A stretch of DNA of 64,000 bases from Niebla homalea (GCA_019925105.1 JAHGAU010000025.1:620001-684000), one strand, 5' to 3'. Positions 1-12,784 are shown, counted from the stretch's first letter. The notes: generated by a model from the letters alone, not told the origin. Made by a program: numbers and translations.

Positions 1-1660
1 ATAGAATAAGCTCGTACTTTAATTTAATAAGTCGGTGGAGCGCCGGCAGACGGCGGTTATTAATTATTAATTATTATTCACTTTAAAAAATATTTAAATT
101 ATTATCCCGTAAAAAAAGATTTAATAATTACTTAAAAAGCCTTACGAGGAATCCAGGTTAATTAAGTTACTTATTAAGGATCTATAAATTAACGATATAT
201 TCATATATAAAATTAAAGACGATAACGTAACGTTAATATATTTTCGTTAAGGTCATAATAATACTTAAAAACTCAATCTTAATAGCCTTATAACCTATAA
301 GGGCCGTATATACGTCCCCCGGGATAAAGCAGTTAAAGAAAAGCTGATTAGTAAATATTATAATAACCCGTTAACGGGCTACTTTAAAGCCGAAAAGACT
401 TATAAACTCCTAGCCCGTAAATATCATTAAGACGGCTTAAAGGCTTAAATTAATAATTATATTAAAACGTATGATACTTACCAAAGGATTAAGGTATTAC
501 GTTACCGCCTTTACGGTAAGCTTACTTTACTCTTTTAACCGGCCGTATTTTAGAAAGAATTCAATATAGACTTTATTATTGGCTTACCCGTAAGTAAAGT
601 TAAGGGTAACGTTTATAATTCGATTTTAATAATTGTAAATAAATATATAAAAATATATAAATACCTCCCCGTTATAAAATAAATTAATACCGCTATATTA
701 ACGGATTTCTTCTTCAAAGAAATCGTATTATATTATAGTACGCCGGCTAAAATCGTAATTAACCAAGGGTCTTTATTTACTAATAAATTCTAGGGTTCGG
801 TATATTACTACGTGAAGATAAAGCGTAGGTTAAGTATTACTTTTTACCCGTAAATAAATAATTAAATAAAGCGTTAAAATTAAGGCCTTAAATAGTATTT
901 AAGGACCTTTATTAGCTCGAATAAGCGAATTAAATAGGGTTATTCCCCTTAGCTGAATTTATTTATATAAATTCGGAATATTTAATTTTAAATTATAGTC
1001 CCTTTATAACGATATATAGTTATAATTTAAATATTTATTTTAAACCTAAAGACAGGTTAATAAAAAAAAAGATACCTATAATAAAAGATAAAGTTAAAAT
1101 ATTATATAAAATGCGATTAATATTAATAAACCGATAACGCTATATTATTAAATTGACTTAAAAGATATATAATAAGAAATATAAATTAAAGTTATATAAC
1201 GTTAATAATTTAATAATATTAAATATTAAAAACCTTAAGTTAAAGTAATTAAGTAAAAAGCTTACGCCTTAATTCATAAGACTTTTTAGAATTAATAATA
1301 AAATTGGAACGTAAACGTACCGCTTATTCTTCCTTATTACTTATTAAATCCATTTTATTATTTATATTTCTTTTTTAAAGCCTTATTATACTTATATTAA
1401 CGATTAAACGGCGGAGGCTATAATATAAGTACCTGAATTAATTAATAATAAAAAGGAATAAGTAGTTAAAGAAATTATTAATAAGGTTAAAAGTAAAAAG
1501 GGCGTTTGGTATTAGGTTAAGTAAGTTAATTAAGGCCTTAAATATAATTAATAAGTGCCGGAAACGGACTTAAAGTACTTTTAAGAACTACGGGAATAAT
1601 ACGATAAAACAGTACGGAATAAGAAAAAACGTAAATAAAATTATAACGTTATAACGGCGG
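1..1660 (+). pseudogene. Ty3/gypsy chromovirus pol relic (integrase and chromodomain)
   Basis: Decayed 3' part of a Ty3/gypsy polyprotein, cut by the window edge. From about 304 to 600 one frame reads as the integrase zinc-binding region and core start, with TYKLLARKYH, then TYQRIKVLRYRLYGKL, then DFIIGLP at about 568-588. The second core block reads VINQGSLFTNKFW at about 755-793, where chromoviruses normally have V-S-D-R-G-S-L-F, so the catalytic Asp is lost. Stops sit at expected Gln and Trp positions. From about 1501 to 1605 the frame resembles a chromodomain (VWYWVK, then VPETDLKYF), which fits a chromovirus integrase tail. The element is non-functional. I found no 3' LTR with confidence. 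The integrase assignment is strong and the chromodomain moderate. Confidence 0.85.
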
Positions 1661-2590
1661 AAGTTATATATATAGCTAATAACTATATATATAATTAATA
1701 TTATAGCTATTTAGCCTTTATACGTTATCCTTCCGTAAGATTATTAGAGTCTAAGCTTTAATTAATAACTTTACCTATTACGGGTATTACGCGCGTAAAT
1801 AAACCGGCGTTACGGAAGTAATTATCTTTATTATAATATTATAATTAATAAGAGTAACTCTAATAATAACCGCGATAATACCGGAAAAGGCGAAGAAGCG
1901 TAAGCGTTAAATTATAAGCGCCCGACGCATTATTAAGTAAATAAAGTTAAAAAGGTGAAATTATTAAGGGTAATAAAAGGTTAATAAGTATATTTATTAG
2001 GTTCGCGTTAGCGTACCGGTAACTTTAATAATATTATCCGCTTTATTGCTTTTTAGCAATATATAGATTATAAGTGCTTAACGTTTAACGCTATTAACTT
2101 TAACGTTTAACGTTAAACTCCAGTAATATCAACGTATAAAAATAAAAGAATAATTTATAATTCCGCGTTAACGCGGGCCTTCTTTTTTATAAATAAATCA
2201 GTAAGGTTAAAAATAAGTATAGGGGCGTCGTATCCTTTTTATTCTTTTCCTTTTTCTCTTTTCCGTTTTCTTCTCCGCCTTAATTAAAGGCCTCTCCCCA
2301 ATATTATTTGCCGGAGGGGCTCTTTGGCTCGATTCTAGGGTATTACTTTTAGAAGTTAAAACCGACCCCCTTGATAACGCTGCTAAGGAAAATATAACCT
2401 CCTTTTTTTCTTCTTTAAATGGGTTAAAGCCCGTATTTCCTTCCTCCTTTTTACCTCCCAGGCTACCGGACATTATAAGCTCAAGGTCCACTCTCCTTAC
2501 CCCGGATATAGGGTCGGGAAATAAGGAATGGCTCCCCAACGGAGTTAATTCTTGCGAAGGGCCCGGACCCTTTATATTAAGCCGATTTAA
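1661..2590. other. Sequence downstream of gypsy pol, partly RIP-spared
   Basis: This probably holds the gypsy element's tail and perhaps its LTR, but I could not place LTR ends. A short palindrome (CGCGTTAACGCG) lies near 2163-2175. From about 2280 to 2560 the base composition is close to balanced and much less mutated than the flanks. A 110-codon open frame crosses this part on the minus strand (2207-2539). Its product is Lys/Arg-rich at the C-terminus and I recognise no domain, so I do not call it a gene. Confidence 0.35.
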
Positions 2591-4120
2591 CTATTAAACG
2601 TTAACGCCGTCATCTTATTACTATATTATAATTTACTTACTTATTTTTTAAGCCGGATAACCTTTTTTTCCGCTACCTTAACGTAAGCGGTAAACGTTTC
2701 TTTCTTAATTTAAAAAATTAATATTTCCCCTTTAACTTTTAGGATAATTTAACGGAGCATATACTCCGTTTAACTGGCGGTAATTAATATTTAACCAGTA
2801 TTTAACTGGAAGGCTTTAAAATCCCAAAGGATTTCATTATGCTTTTATACGTATTAAGCTTATGCTTTAATAGATTACGTACTAATCAAAGGATATTTAC
2901 GTATTTATTAAATTACCCGGGACTATAACCAGTCTAAAAACTATATATATATTAGAATAATAGCGGTACGACGGTATTAGGATATTTATAAGGAAGTAAC
3001 AGGAAGGATATCACTTACGGTAATACCGCGAGTAAAGTAACGGGTTACGTACGTAACGTAACTTGCTTTATAAAAAGCAAATAAAATAAGGCGTTACTAT
3101 ACTTATCATTAATATTATATTTACGTTTACGCCAGCGATACGTTGGCGTAGGTTACGTTACCCAAAATCGATTAACTTATATATAATATTAATAAACGAA
3201 ATAAACGGATTATTAACATAAGTAAAACGCTTACGTAATATTAACGTTACTTACTATAATAATAATATAAATAACGAGGGTATATAATTATATACGTATT
3301 AACTTATAAATACTTATATAAACCCTTAATATATTATACTTATAAGAATAATTAAAACTATTAAGGAGAAAAAAGAAGAAGTTTAAAATAAAATAAAGGT
3401 TTTATTATAATCGTACGCCGTTTTTATAATAGCGCTTACCTTTATTATAGCGTAATAAATTAATAATAAAACCTTAAGTAACTATTAATTAATACCGTAA
3501 AAACTCTTTTTCCATTTATTTTTTTTTATTAGGTTTTATAAAGGGGTTTTTAATAAGCTCTTTAAGTTGCGTTAACTCTTTGTTAGCGTAAGGTACCTTT
3601 ATTATATTATTATTGGACAGATATTACTATACTCACGTATATACCTAAAGACTCTTTTCTTTTTACCCTTTTCCCATTGGGTTTGATAATAGGTTTTTAA
3701 TAAGTTTTATATTTAACCGGCTTTACGTTAACGTCTTAAATATATTTTTCTATACCTTAAAGATTAACGTATAAAAAAAGAGATAATTATTAATAATTAA
3801 CGTTATCTCTACGCCGGCTTTATAATAATACATTATACTACTACGCTAAGGTAAACCGTTAAACCTTGGTAAAGGGCCTTAATAACGGCCTTAATATACG
3901 TTATTTATAAGCCGTAACTTAATAGGCGTAAAGTAAAATAGTTATTATTTTTATTTTAAGTAAAAACTATGCCTTAATTCTTTTTAAGTTCCTTAAGAAT
4001 TAATCTTATTACCAATTTATTTGTTAAAGTGGTACCCAAGTATCTAGACTGTAACGTTACGTCTTCTATACCTACCTTTACTAGTCCCGCCGGCGTGCCG
4101 CTAGCGGAGTCAGTCTAACA
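2591..4120. other. AT-rich interval, no assigned feature
   Basis: Heavily mutated AT-rich DNA without a recognisable protein domain on either strand. Around 3030-3150 there are short palindromic stretches built on TTACGTACGTAA and GTTACGTTAC. A GC-rich remnant at about 4085-4115 ends abruptly where copia homology starts at about 4121, so this is probably the edge of another decayed element. Confidence 0.4.
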
Positions 4121-7100
4121 TTATTTATATATTAAAAGTTTATTTGGTTATTTTTAAAGTAGATACGGCTTATAAATTTAAATAATTTTAAATTAAAAAG
4201 GAAATTATAAATTAAAACATTAAATACTTACGGGTAAATAACGGGGGCGAATGTATATTAAAAGCCTTTTAAGAATACCTTAAAGATTACGGTATTATTT
4301 ATAAATTAATAATATAAAATAACTTTAAGTAAAATTTTATTAATGAATAATTTAATTAGGAAATTAAGGAATAAACTCGTATAATTATCTAAAGTATAAG
4401 CTTATATAAGAATTTATAACCGGAAATTATAATAATTATTAATTACCTTATTATAAAAAAACTTATATTTAACTTAAAAAAGAAAATTACCTTATATTAA
4501 ACGTAATATAATTAAAAACCAGATTCATCGTATTTATAAGTAATTAGGTTACTAATCTGGATCAAAATTATAAAGTATTAATCCTTTTTAAATAAAAAGG
4601 TTAATTTATTTATCTTATTAAGTTATAATAATAAGACTATTAAAATATACCGGGTTTTTAACCCTTAAATAAAGATTATGATAGAAAAAATAAAATAATT
4701 TTATAACGTTTATATTAAAAAGCAGAAAATTATTCCGTTAAATAATTCGGATAAAAATATTTTAATAATAAAAATTTAATACTTAAAAAAGGATAAAAAC
4801 CCTTAATAAGTCCTTATTTTAAAGGAGATTTTAAAGAATTAAATCTATAATAATACTTTTATTAATAATATTTTAAACGATATACTTATAAATAATATAT
4901 TTCCGATTAAGCCCTTAATTAAAAATCAAAAAAATTACTTTTTAACTTAAGAACTTATTAAAGATTAATTATTTAATTAATAAATAATAATACCAAGAAA
5001 TTAAGGTTGTATTCTAAAGTAATCCGGAGTTAAAAGTCTTTAAGTACTTAAAGTTTCAGAACATATCCTTAAATTTATTATTTAATTTTTATTAGTATAA
5101 TTATCTTTAATAAGGAAAAAAGATACTTATTATTTAACCTTAATATTACTTAAAAATAAATTAGAACTTTTTAAGTTAAAAACTTATAAGTAAATTATAA
5201 ATAATAATTATAATAAAATAAATTAACAACTTATAAAAAAGGATAAATACGGCTTATATATTAAAAATAATATTTAAAATTTTATTTTTAAATATTAAAT
5301 TCTTTTAAAAGCTATTATTTTAAAGGGATAATAAATTTATATTCTTAAAAGAAATATTAATAATTTAATGGTTTAATATAAGGTCTACTAAGTAATTCAT
5401 AATTTCAAATAATAAAAAGGTATTAATTATAATAAAACTTTTATTTTAATGGTTAAACCTATAAGTTATAAAATATTCTTTATATTAATAGTAATTAATA
5501 ATTAAAACTTAAAGTAAATAAATGTAAAAACGGCTTTCTTTTATAATTTAATTAAAGAAAATATTTATATAAAGTAACCTTATAATTAAGTTAAAAATAT
5601 TAATATATATTATAAACTTAATAAAACTTTCTACCGACTTAAATAATCCTTTTAATTATAATATTATTACTTTCTTATATTTATAAATAAATATAACTTT
5701 AAACCGATCTTAATAAATTATTATATATTTATATATTCTAAAAATAAGATAATTATAGCTTTTTATATAAACGATATCCTGATTATTAATTTATTACGGG
5801 AAGGTATTAAAAAGTTAAAAAAGGTATTTAATACTTAATTTTATATATTTAACTTAAGGTTAATTTATTATTATTTAAATATAATTATTATAAAAAATCG
5901 TTAAAATAAGATATTTTAATTTAATTAAAAAAGTTATATAAAAAGGGTCGTTAAAGAATACAAATAATAAGATATTACCTTAATATATATCCTTATAGAG
6001 TTAAAACTTAAATTAAAACCTATATTTAAAGGTTATAAAATTAAACCCGACTTTAAAAAATAATATTAATTAACCGTAAGCTTTTTAATATATATTATAC
6101 TTAAAATCCGTTTAAATATTATTTACTTAATTTTAATAATTAACTGGTATACCTTAAATCCAATTAAGTATTATTAAAAACTAATAAGAAGGATCTTATA
6201 ATACTTATATATTATTATTATTTTTTAATTAATCTATAGGGGTAAATTAAAGGCTTTTAGTGGCTATATTGACTCGGATTTTACTATAAATTTAACCTAA
6301 AAATCCATTATAGGTTATATATTTAGGATCAGAAGTATTATAATTAATTAATAATTTAAACAATAAGTTATTATTGCCCTTTTTACTTATAAAGTTAAGT
6401 ATATAAAATAAATATAAACCGTTAAAGAAGCCTTATAACTTAAGTAATTTTTAAATAAAGTCTAACCGTATTAAGTTGGGAACTTTTTTACCGTTATAAT
6501 TTACGGGGATAATTAAAGTATTATTATTTTTATTAAAAACCCGGTTTTTTATGCCCGAATTAAATATATAAGTATTTAATAATATTAATTCAGGGAAATT
6601 ATAAGGGATAATAAGGTAAACTTAAACTATATCCCAATATATAAGTAAGTTATTAACGGCTTAATTAAGCCTTTACCTTATTAGCCCTTTAAGGGGTTTT
6701 ATAAGGTATTAAGCCTAGAATTACTTTTAAACTAGCCTTATATAAACTGAAGTCTAATTAATAATATTAACGGCCTCGCAGTTAAAGTAAGCCACTTATA
6801 AAGCGGCCGCCAATCCTAAGGAATTTACGGCTACGTTTTAGTGTAAATATAATGGGCAAAATAAAACGTATAGAAAAATTTTTTAAAAGGGGGGTAAATT
6901 ATAAAAAACGATACCTACCCGGAAAAGTTATAGATATGCCGGTACGACCCCCCGGGACTTAATAACAGTGGTAATAACTTTAGGGTAAATCGCAATATAA
7001 AGGAGTTCGCCGTCGCTATTTCGCCGGCGCCATATTGGCGTATTCCGCGGACTACTATTACAGGGGAGCTACCGATTTAGGGGAGTAATAAATATACTTA

Positions 7101-7385
7101 AATAGGGTATATATTATACATAATTTAAATAATAATAAGGACGTTATAAATAGATTATACCTAGATATAATAAAGGGTAATCGATATAAGGTAATCTTAT
7201 ATATATTAAAGCTTAAAGGGGAGTATTAAAAGTACTTATATCGGTTACCTGGTACTTAAGTAAATTAAATATAATATAATATGTACCCGGTATTAACCTA
7301 AACGGAATAGCTGGGATGTAAAAGTACTTAGTCTCACTTCTGTACATAGAGAATAATCAAGCAACTTACACCTCACATTTTGACA
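4121..7385 (+). mobile_element. Copia A: 5'-truncated Ty1/copia retrotransposon relic
   Basis: The 3' half of a copia element, alignable to 23850-27182 of copia 1. It begins inside integrase: RVNNGGEC at 4231-4254 stands where copia integrases carry R-T-D-N-G-G-E-Y. Reverse transcriptase follows from about 5380 (TFILMVKPISYKI). The catalytic YVDD box reads YIND at 5764-5775. RNase H shows GYIDSDFTINL and KSIIGYIF at about 6257-6330. The order integrase, RT, RNase H is diagnostic of Ty1/copia. Stops replace Gln/Trp codons and one catalytic Asp is now Asn, so the element is dead. It ends in a polypurine tract and a 162-bp LTR. gag, protease and the 5' LTR are missing. Confidence 0.9.
7224..7385 (+). 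repeat. 3' LTR of copia A
   Basis: About 162 bp, homologous to the copia 1 LTRs. It starts TATTAAAAGTAC (ancestral TGTTGAAAGTAC with G-to-A changes) directly after the polypurine tract AAAGGGGAG at 7215-7223. It ends ...CACATTTTGACA. It keeps the family signature GAATAATCAAGCAACTTAC near its end. No target duplication can be tested because the left end is gone. Confidence 0.8.
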
Positions 7386-7834
7386 GTTCCTACGTACGAA
7401 TAGGTAGCCGATAGCCTAACTAAGCCCCTATTATACGAGTTTTTCAAGGTATTCCGTAAGGTACTTAATTTGGAATTATTACCGGGACACCCGAGTATTA
7501 ACCGTAATATAGCCGATAACCTAAAAAGCCTCGTAATATAAGTAAGTAAAAGCAAGCCAAAAGTAAGCTTAAGAGCCAATTTAAAGTAAGCCCGGAGCAA
7601 ACAGTATATTATTAAGTAAATCGGCTTTTTAAGGAATCTCCGACCCTGTTTTAGTGCAAATTTAATATGTAAAGCAAAATATATATAAAAAATTTTCAAA
7701 AGAGGGTATTTTATTAAAAAACGATATTTACCCTAAAAATCGATAAACAAACCCCCGGAATACCCCGGAACTTAGGGGTAAAATCTGGGAATCGAACTCC
7801 GCTGTCTCTACGCCGGCGATATTAAGTAGGGGAG

Positions 7835-8115
7835 CTTACTACCGCCAAGCAAGGGAGCTCGCTATCGCCAAAACCTATTAACGACACCGGGACCTCACTA
7901 TCGCCAAGCAGGGGAACTCGTTATCGCCAAAATCACAGGCCGACGCCGGACCGATATAGGGGAGATCACTCTCCTTACTATTACTAAGGGAGCAATTTAA
8001 GGCGATACTATAGGCCGACGCCGGACCGATATAGGAGCTTGTTGCTATTAAGTAGGGGAGCTTGTTGTCGCCAAAAATTACAGGCCGACGCCGGACCGAT
8101 ATAGGGAAGCTTACT
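7835..8115 (+). repeat. Array of polypurine-tract-like GGGGAG modules
   Basis: Repeated modules of the form (A)GGGGAGCTTGTTGTCGCC, interleaved with a second module GGCCGACGCCGGACCGATAT that occurs three times. Each GGGGAG core resembles the true polypurine tract that precedes the family's LTRs (8248-8256). The block is less mutated than its surroundings. A shorter version lies at about 7060-7085, and a mutated one before copia 1's 3' LTR at about 26730-26915. Confidence 0.75.
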
Positions 8116-8256
8116 TTTCTCCCTATTAATAAGTTATCAATACAAAAGACTTTATTAAAGGACACTGGATACTAGGATATATATATACCTGGTTGGTGAA
8201 CTACTTGGAGATATATATGGGGTGATTAACTCGAAGTACCAAAGTTCGAAGGGGAG

Positions 8257-8429
8257 TATTGAAAGTACTAATTATATATCATATTAGTTACCCGGCAATC
8301 GGGTAGATTAGATATGATTAGATATGCTCCCGAAGCTAGACCCAAAAGGGCTAGCTGGGATGCATGAGTACTTAGTCTCACTTCTGTACTTAGAGAATAA
8401 TCAAGCAACTTATACCTCACATTTCAAGA
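8257..8429 (+). repeat. 3' LTR of copia A'
   Basis: About 173 bp, the least mutated LTR of this family here. It starts TATTGAAAGTACT after the tract GAAGGGGAG (8248-8256) and ends CACATTTCAAGA. Internal landmarks are TTACCCGGCAATCGGGTAGA (hairpin-forming) and GAATAATCAAGCAACTTA. Confidence 0.85.
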
Positions 8430-9047
8430 ATTCAACAAAATTGCGTTTTTAATCTTACGGATATCAGATCTATCGGCAGGAGCGCTATTATTATTATTTT
8501 TTCCAAGTCCCTTTTTAAGTATTAAATAGTAGGTACGCTAGTTAATAAATATATTAATCAGTTACAATTTTATTAATCGGTACGAAGGCCAGAAAAGACC
8601 AGCGGACAACGGTCAATATACCGGTTAATATAATAATCTTAATAATATAATATTCAAATAAATCTTTCTCTATAGTACAGTATATATAGCGGAAACGTAT
8701 AATAGCTGTCAATAGACTGGCCAATAAAGGCTACTAAAGACAGGGATAGTATTAAATAACGAAACGCCTAAGTATTAAAACGACTTAATCGCTACTTAAT
8801 ATAAAGTTAATAATCTATAATGCCAACGGACTCAGCCAGAGGACTAAACTATAACCGTTGCTACCAGTTATAATAGCAAGGGTTTATTCAGTAATAAGTA
8901 TATAATTAATAATAGATGAAAAGAGGCCTTTATCTAGCTATCTAAGTGTTAGCCGGATAAACTATATCCCGGGGCCACTAGTAGCTGCTAACTGGACAGC
9001 GCTATGAATATGTACAAGTAATGGTAATGCACCACCGTGACAATAAT
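8430..9047. other. Moderately RIP-spared flank, no assigned feature
   Basis: Less AT-rich than most of the window, with many CA and TG dinucleotides preserved (for example around 8590-8620 and 8950-9040). I see no domain, terminal repeat or RNA gene. It is the target into which the truncated LINE inserted. Confidence 0.4.
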
Positions 9048-9059
9048 ATATTTTTAATA

Positions 9060-10223
9060 GGTGACTGAAGACACCTATCTCCCCTCCTACTGAGATAAAG
9101 CAGGAATGGGCGGAGAAGGAGGTCAACCTTACCGGCATCCCGGAGGCCAGCCCAAGCGGGTACGAACTCCCGCCAGGCGTAAAAGAAACTGAGACCAAAA
9201 GGATCCAAAGAGCAAAAGTTATAACGATTACCTTATAAGCTACGATAAAGTAGATTAAGCGTTAACGGAGGTATAAAGACTTTATACCTTAAGGTCGTTA
9301 CTACTTAACTTTTAACGATAAAAAAATTATTAATAAGTATTTCCGTTATTATAATATTATAAAAAAGGATAATAACGTATTAATAATTTAACTCCGGACG
9401 GGTAAAAACGGTTTAACTTATTTCCTATTCACTATATATACCGAAAGTCGGATAAACGCCGGATATAAGTACGGATAAAAAAAGTAAAACGCCGTATATA
9501 TCCTTATTTCTTATCCCTTATTTATAAAGGTTAAGTTAAAACTTATTATAAAAATTAATATTTATAATTACCGTTAAATATTATTTATAAAGTAAAGTAT
9601 CCGGGCAGCCATTAAATTTATAATATTTACCGGATTATTATTATAATTTAACCTCGTTATAAAAATAAATAAAATTATTAAAAACCTTACGGAAAAAGCT
9701 TATTATTAATTAAAAAAGAAAAAGAGGAACGGAAACCGGTTACGTTAATTATATAAACCGGAAAGCATCTTTTATAGCTATAAGGATATAATAATAAATA
9801 CTTATAAAAAGTCTTTAAAGGAATTAACGGCGATAATAATATAAAAAGGGTATATATTAAATACGTAAATATTAATAAGGATATTTAAAGGTATTATATA
9901 AAATTAAGGCAATATAAATATATAAAGGTATAGAAAAGTAATAAACTTAAGGATAGCCCCTATAAGGATATAATCTTAATATTACGGATTTTCTTGGGGG
10001 AGTTAAAATATAAAAAGTATACGAATAAATTATTACTCTTTAAACGGCCATTAATATCCTTTACTTTAAAGGATAAAGGGTAAAAGCTTAATAAACGCCG
10101 GTTTTTACTTTAATATTATAAGTATTAGGTTTTTACGGTTATTAATAAGGTTAAAAGGCTACGTATTAAGGAACGCCGGAATTAGCCTAGCTAGACCCGT
10201 AGTATAAATCAATCAATCAATCA
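9060..10223 (+). mobile_element. 5'-truncated Tad1-type LINE (3' end only)
   Basis: Non-LTR retrotransposon fragment holding only the C-terminal end of ORF2, the 3' UTR and the tail. The frame after 9106 reads QEWAEKEVNLTGIPEAS and continues without stops to about 9230. Further on TGKNGLTYFLFTIY (about 9398-9440) matches the C-terminal zinc region of the full LINE at 56988-62802. The element ends in (AATC)n at about 10207-10223. It is flanked by the 12-bp duplication ATATTTTTAATA (9048-9059 and 10224-10235), which fixes both ends and shows the 5' truncation happened at insertion. The first ~150 bp are GC-rich and unmutated while the rest is heavily mutated. Confidence 0.88.
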
Positions 10224-10235
10224 ATATTTTTAATA

Positions 10236-11990
10236 AAAGAAATTATTAATATTATAATATTATAGTATCGCGGTATTTAAAAAAATCTAAATATTTATAT
10301 CAATATTAATTTCCGCTTATTAATTAGAATTTTGATATTAATATTTATTAAAATAGCTTTTTAATAACCTTTTAATATCTAATAATCCTTATATTTTTCT
10401 AATATATTAATTAATATTTCCTCGTATACCGAAATATAAAAATTAAAAATAAAAATTAAAATCGCGTAAATAGAAAGTAAATAAAAGCAAAAAAATACAG
10501 TAATAATTCGAAAAAAACTAATAGGGGTTATAGGAACTAACGGCGCTTATAGGAGTTAACCGGAAAAAAAAAGCTAATAGCGGTAATAAAAGTTAACTAA
10601 AGGGGAAAGGGGCTAACGGCGGTAATAAAAGCTAATTAGAGGGGAGGGATATATAAGTAAAAAAATAGGAAGATATATAAAATCTCGAAAAAAAGACAAA
10701 ATTAAAAATAAAGAAGTAATTGAATAATAGATTTAAATCGTAAAAACGTATATAATAAAAATTAAATCTAATAATAAATATTTGGATGTATTTAGTTATT
10801 TTAGGAATATATAATATTTAAGTTATTTATAATGGCGGGCAATAAATATAATATAACCGGTTAAAATAGGTCGTAAATAAATAATCGAAATATTATAGAA
10901 ACTAATTCTTTTTTTTTTATAAATTAAATAATTAAAAACGAAAATTAAAACGAAAACTCAAAATAAGATTAAAATAAAAAATAAAATTAAAATTAAAATT
11001 CAAAAATAAAAATAAAGATATAAAAGCAACTTATATATATAATTCCTGGATATTAAAGGTACTTAAGAATAAATACCGTATTATAAATATATTATTCAAT
11101 TTAATTTATTTATTAATAAGATAAAAAAGAGTTTTAATTATTTATATAGCTTTAAATTTATAATAAACTTATAAACACTATTTAAACTTTTATTTTAAAC
11201 TTTAAATATTAATAACTTATTATCATTAACAAACTTTAAATATATTTCTATATTTATTTTAATTAATTCAAATAAAAAATAATTAAATTAATATTAAAAA
11301 CTTCATTATTAATATTATTAACTTCCTATTCGCTTTTTAAATAAAAGGGTTAATAATAATAAACTATTTAAAATTATTATATAAAAAAAAATGGGTTCCG
11401 ACAATTAATATTAATTTTAAAATTAATATTTATTATATTTTAAATAAGGATCGATTTAACCGTTAATAACTATTATTAATCTCTTTATATATTTTTTTAA
11501 TAATTCTTTAAGATTAAACTTAAATTAAATTAAGTAATATAAGTACTTAATTTTAGTATTGTATTTTAATTCTAATATTATATTTTAATTTTGCCCCCTC
11601 GGATTATTTTTTAAAATTATTATTGAATAGGGATATATATAAAGAACGTATAACCGTTATGTAAATTTAAGCTGGTATAATATTAATAATATTATATATT
11701 AATCGTAATTATAAATATAATAATCGGGTTATAAAAAAAACAGCTATTATTTATAAAATCCTAGTGTAATAAATACGTTTATAATAACAATTTCTATAAT
11801 AAAAACCTCTATAATAATAATTTTTATATTAATAAAGCCTATAATAGTAAAATATATAATAATAAAGTCACTAATAGTATATCTATAATAATAATAGTAA
11901 TAGCAATATTAGTGATAATAATATTAATAATAGCAATATTAGTAATAATAATAAGATAATAATAATAAAAACGCTTATTAAAAAAATATG
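10236..11990. other. AT-rich interval with short repeats
   Basis: No coding relic recognised. At about 10525-10645 a roughly 35-bp unit containing GCGGTAATAAAAG(C/T)TAA recurs about three times with purine runs between. At about 11800-11990 there is ATA/AGC-type short repetition (AATAGCAATATTAGTAATAA). The remainder is low-complexity AT sequence. Confidence 0.5.
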
Positions 11991-12372
11991 TACCTTAGAG
12001 AGACCCACCTACCCCTCAACGTCCAATTGACGGCAAATTGAAGTGACTTTTAGATAAAAGCCGCTTAAAAATATAAGCGACGTTAACTCCACTTTGAACT
12101 GAAAGTCACTTTGAAGTCATTTTCAGGTTAAAGTCTATTTAGGCTTTTAGTTACTTTAAAATGTAGTCAAAGTATAATCAAAATCAAATTAAAGTCTCTT
12201 TGAAGTCACTTTAAAGTTACTTTAAAGTCACTTTTGAAAATTTCGGCTAAAGGGCCTAATCCGGGTTCGGCTTTTAATTAGGGGTAGGCTTAATATAAAT
12301 ACTATATCTATAGCTAAATGTTAAATATTTTATTAATTATTTCCTAGCTAATTATTTTATTTTTTCCCGCTA

Positions 12373-12537
12373 TTTAGAATAAATCTATAAATAAATCCAT
12401 AAATAAATCCATAAATAAATCCATAAATAAATCCATAAATAAATCCATAAATAAATCCATAAATAAATCCATAAATAAATCCATAAATAAATCCATAAAT
12501 AAATCCATAAATAAATCCATAAATAAATCCATAAATA
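12373..12537 (+). repeat. 12-bp minisatellite (ATAAATAAATCC)n
   Basis: About 13-14 nearly perfect head-to-tail copies of ATAAATAAATCC inside element A, followed by a short (AT)n run. The homogeneity indicates recent expansion. Confidence 0.95.
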
Positions 12538-12634
12538 TATATATATATAAGGCCTGTTACTATATCTTAATTAGTAGTAAGTAAGGTAATAAAAAGGTTA
12601 GTACAAGGCTTAATAAAGGACTTGGCAAAGGGGT

Positions 12635-12745
12635 TACCAGGGGTAATGGTAAGGGTGATGGTAATAGTGAGGGTAATGGTGAGGGTGAGGGTGATAGTGA
12701 GGGTAAGGGTATTGGTAAGGGTGAGGGTGAGGGTGCAGGTAGGGG
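12635..12745 (+). repeat. G-rich GGTGAGGGT array of element A
   Basis: Degenerate 6-bp repeat (GGTGAG / GGTAAG / GGTAAT) on the plus strand, the short counterpart of the long array in element B. It is followed by the shared segment GCAGGTA...GCCTGCTTACC...TCTCCATC found in both elements. Minus-strand Pro/Leu/Ser frames here are translation of the repeat, not a gene. Confidence 0.85.
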
Positions 12746-12784
12746 GGCCTGCTTACCCCTCAGGGTCTCCATCTAGAGTGGGGT

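Larger units (their letters stand above)
7386..8429 (+). mobile_element. Copia A': second 3'-end fragment of the same copia family
   Basis: Directly abutting copia A's LTR is another copy of the family's 3' non-coding region, matching about 26360-27182 of copia 1 (shared AAGGTA...GTAAGGTACTTAA block, then the purine-rich 3' leader). It holds an unusual GC-rich stretch from 7790 to 8110 and ends in its own LTR at 8257-8429. No pol coding is left. Two successive 3' ends in the same orientation suggest tandem copies or recombination between elements. The frames read antisense here are not genes. Confidence 0.75.

Noticed and set aside
2207..2539. 110-codon minus-strand frame in a RIP-spared patch
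   Set aside because: No recognisable domain, a low-complexity basic C-terminus, and location in the probable tail of a gypsy element. Kept only as a descriptive interval.
3840..3885. CTAAGGTA...CCTTGG pair resembling the CCTTAGG termini
   Set aside because: Only a 6-8-bp match, no subterminal repeat, and orientation facing outwards. Likely chance.
7373..8165. Minus-strand frames of 95-108 codons
   Set aside because: Antisense to the copia A' 3' region and its repeat modules. No domain seen.
8962..9198. Two overlapping minus-strand frames of 68-78 codons
   Set aside because: They run antisense to the spared, GC-rich end of the truncated LINE and its flank. The plus strand carries the LINE ORF2 match.
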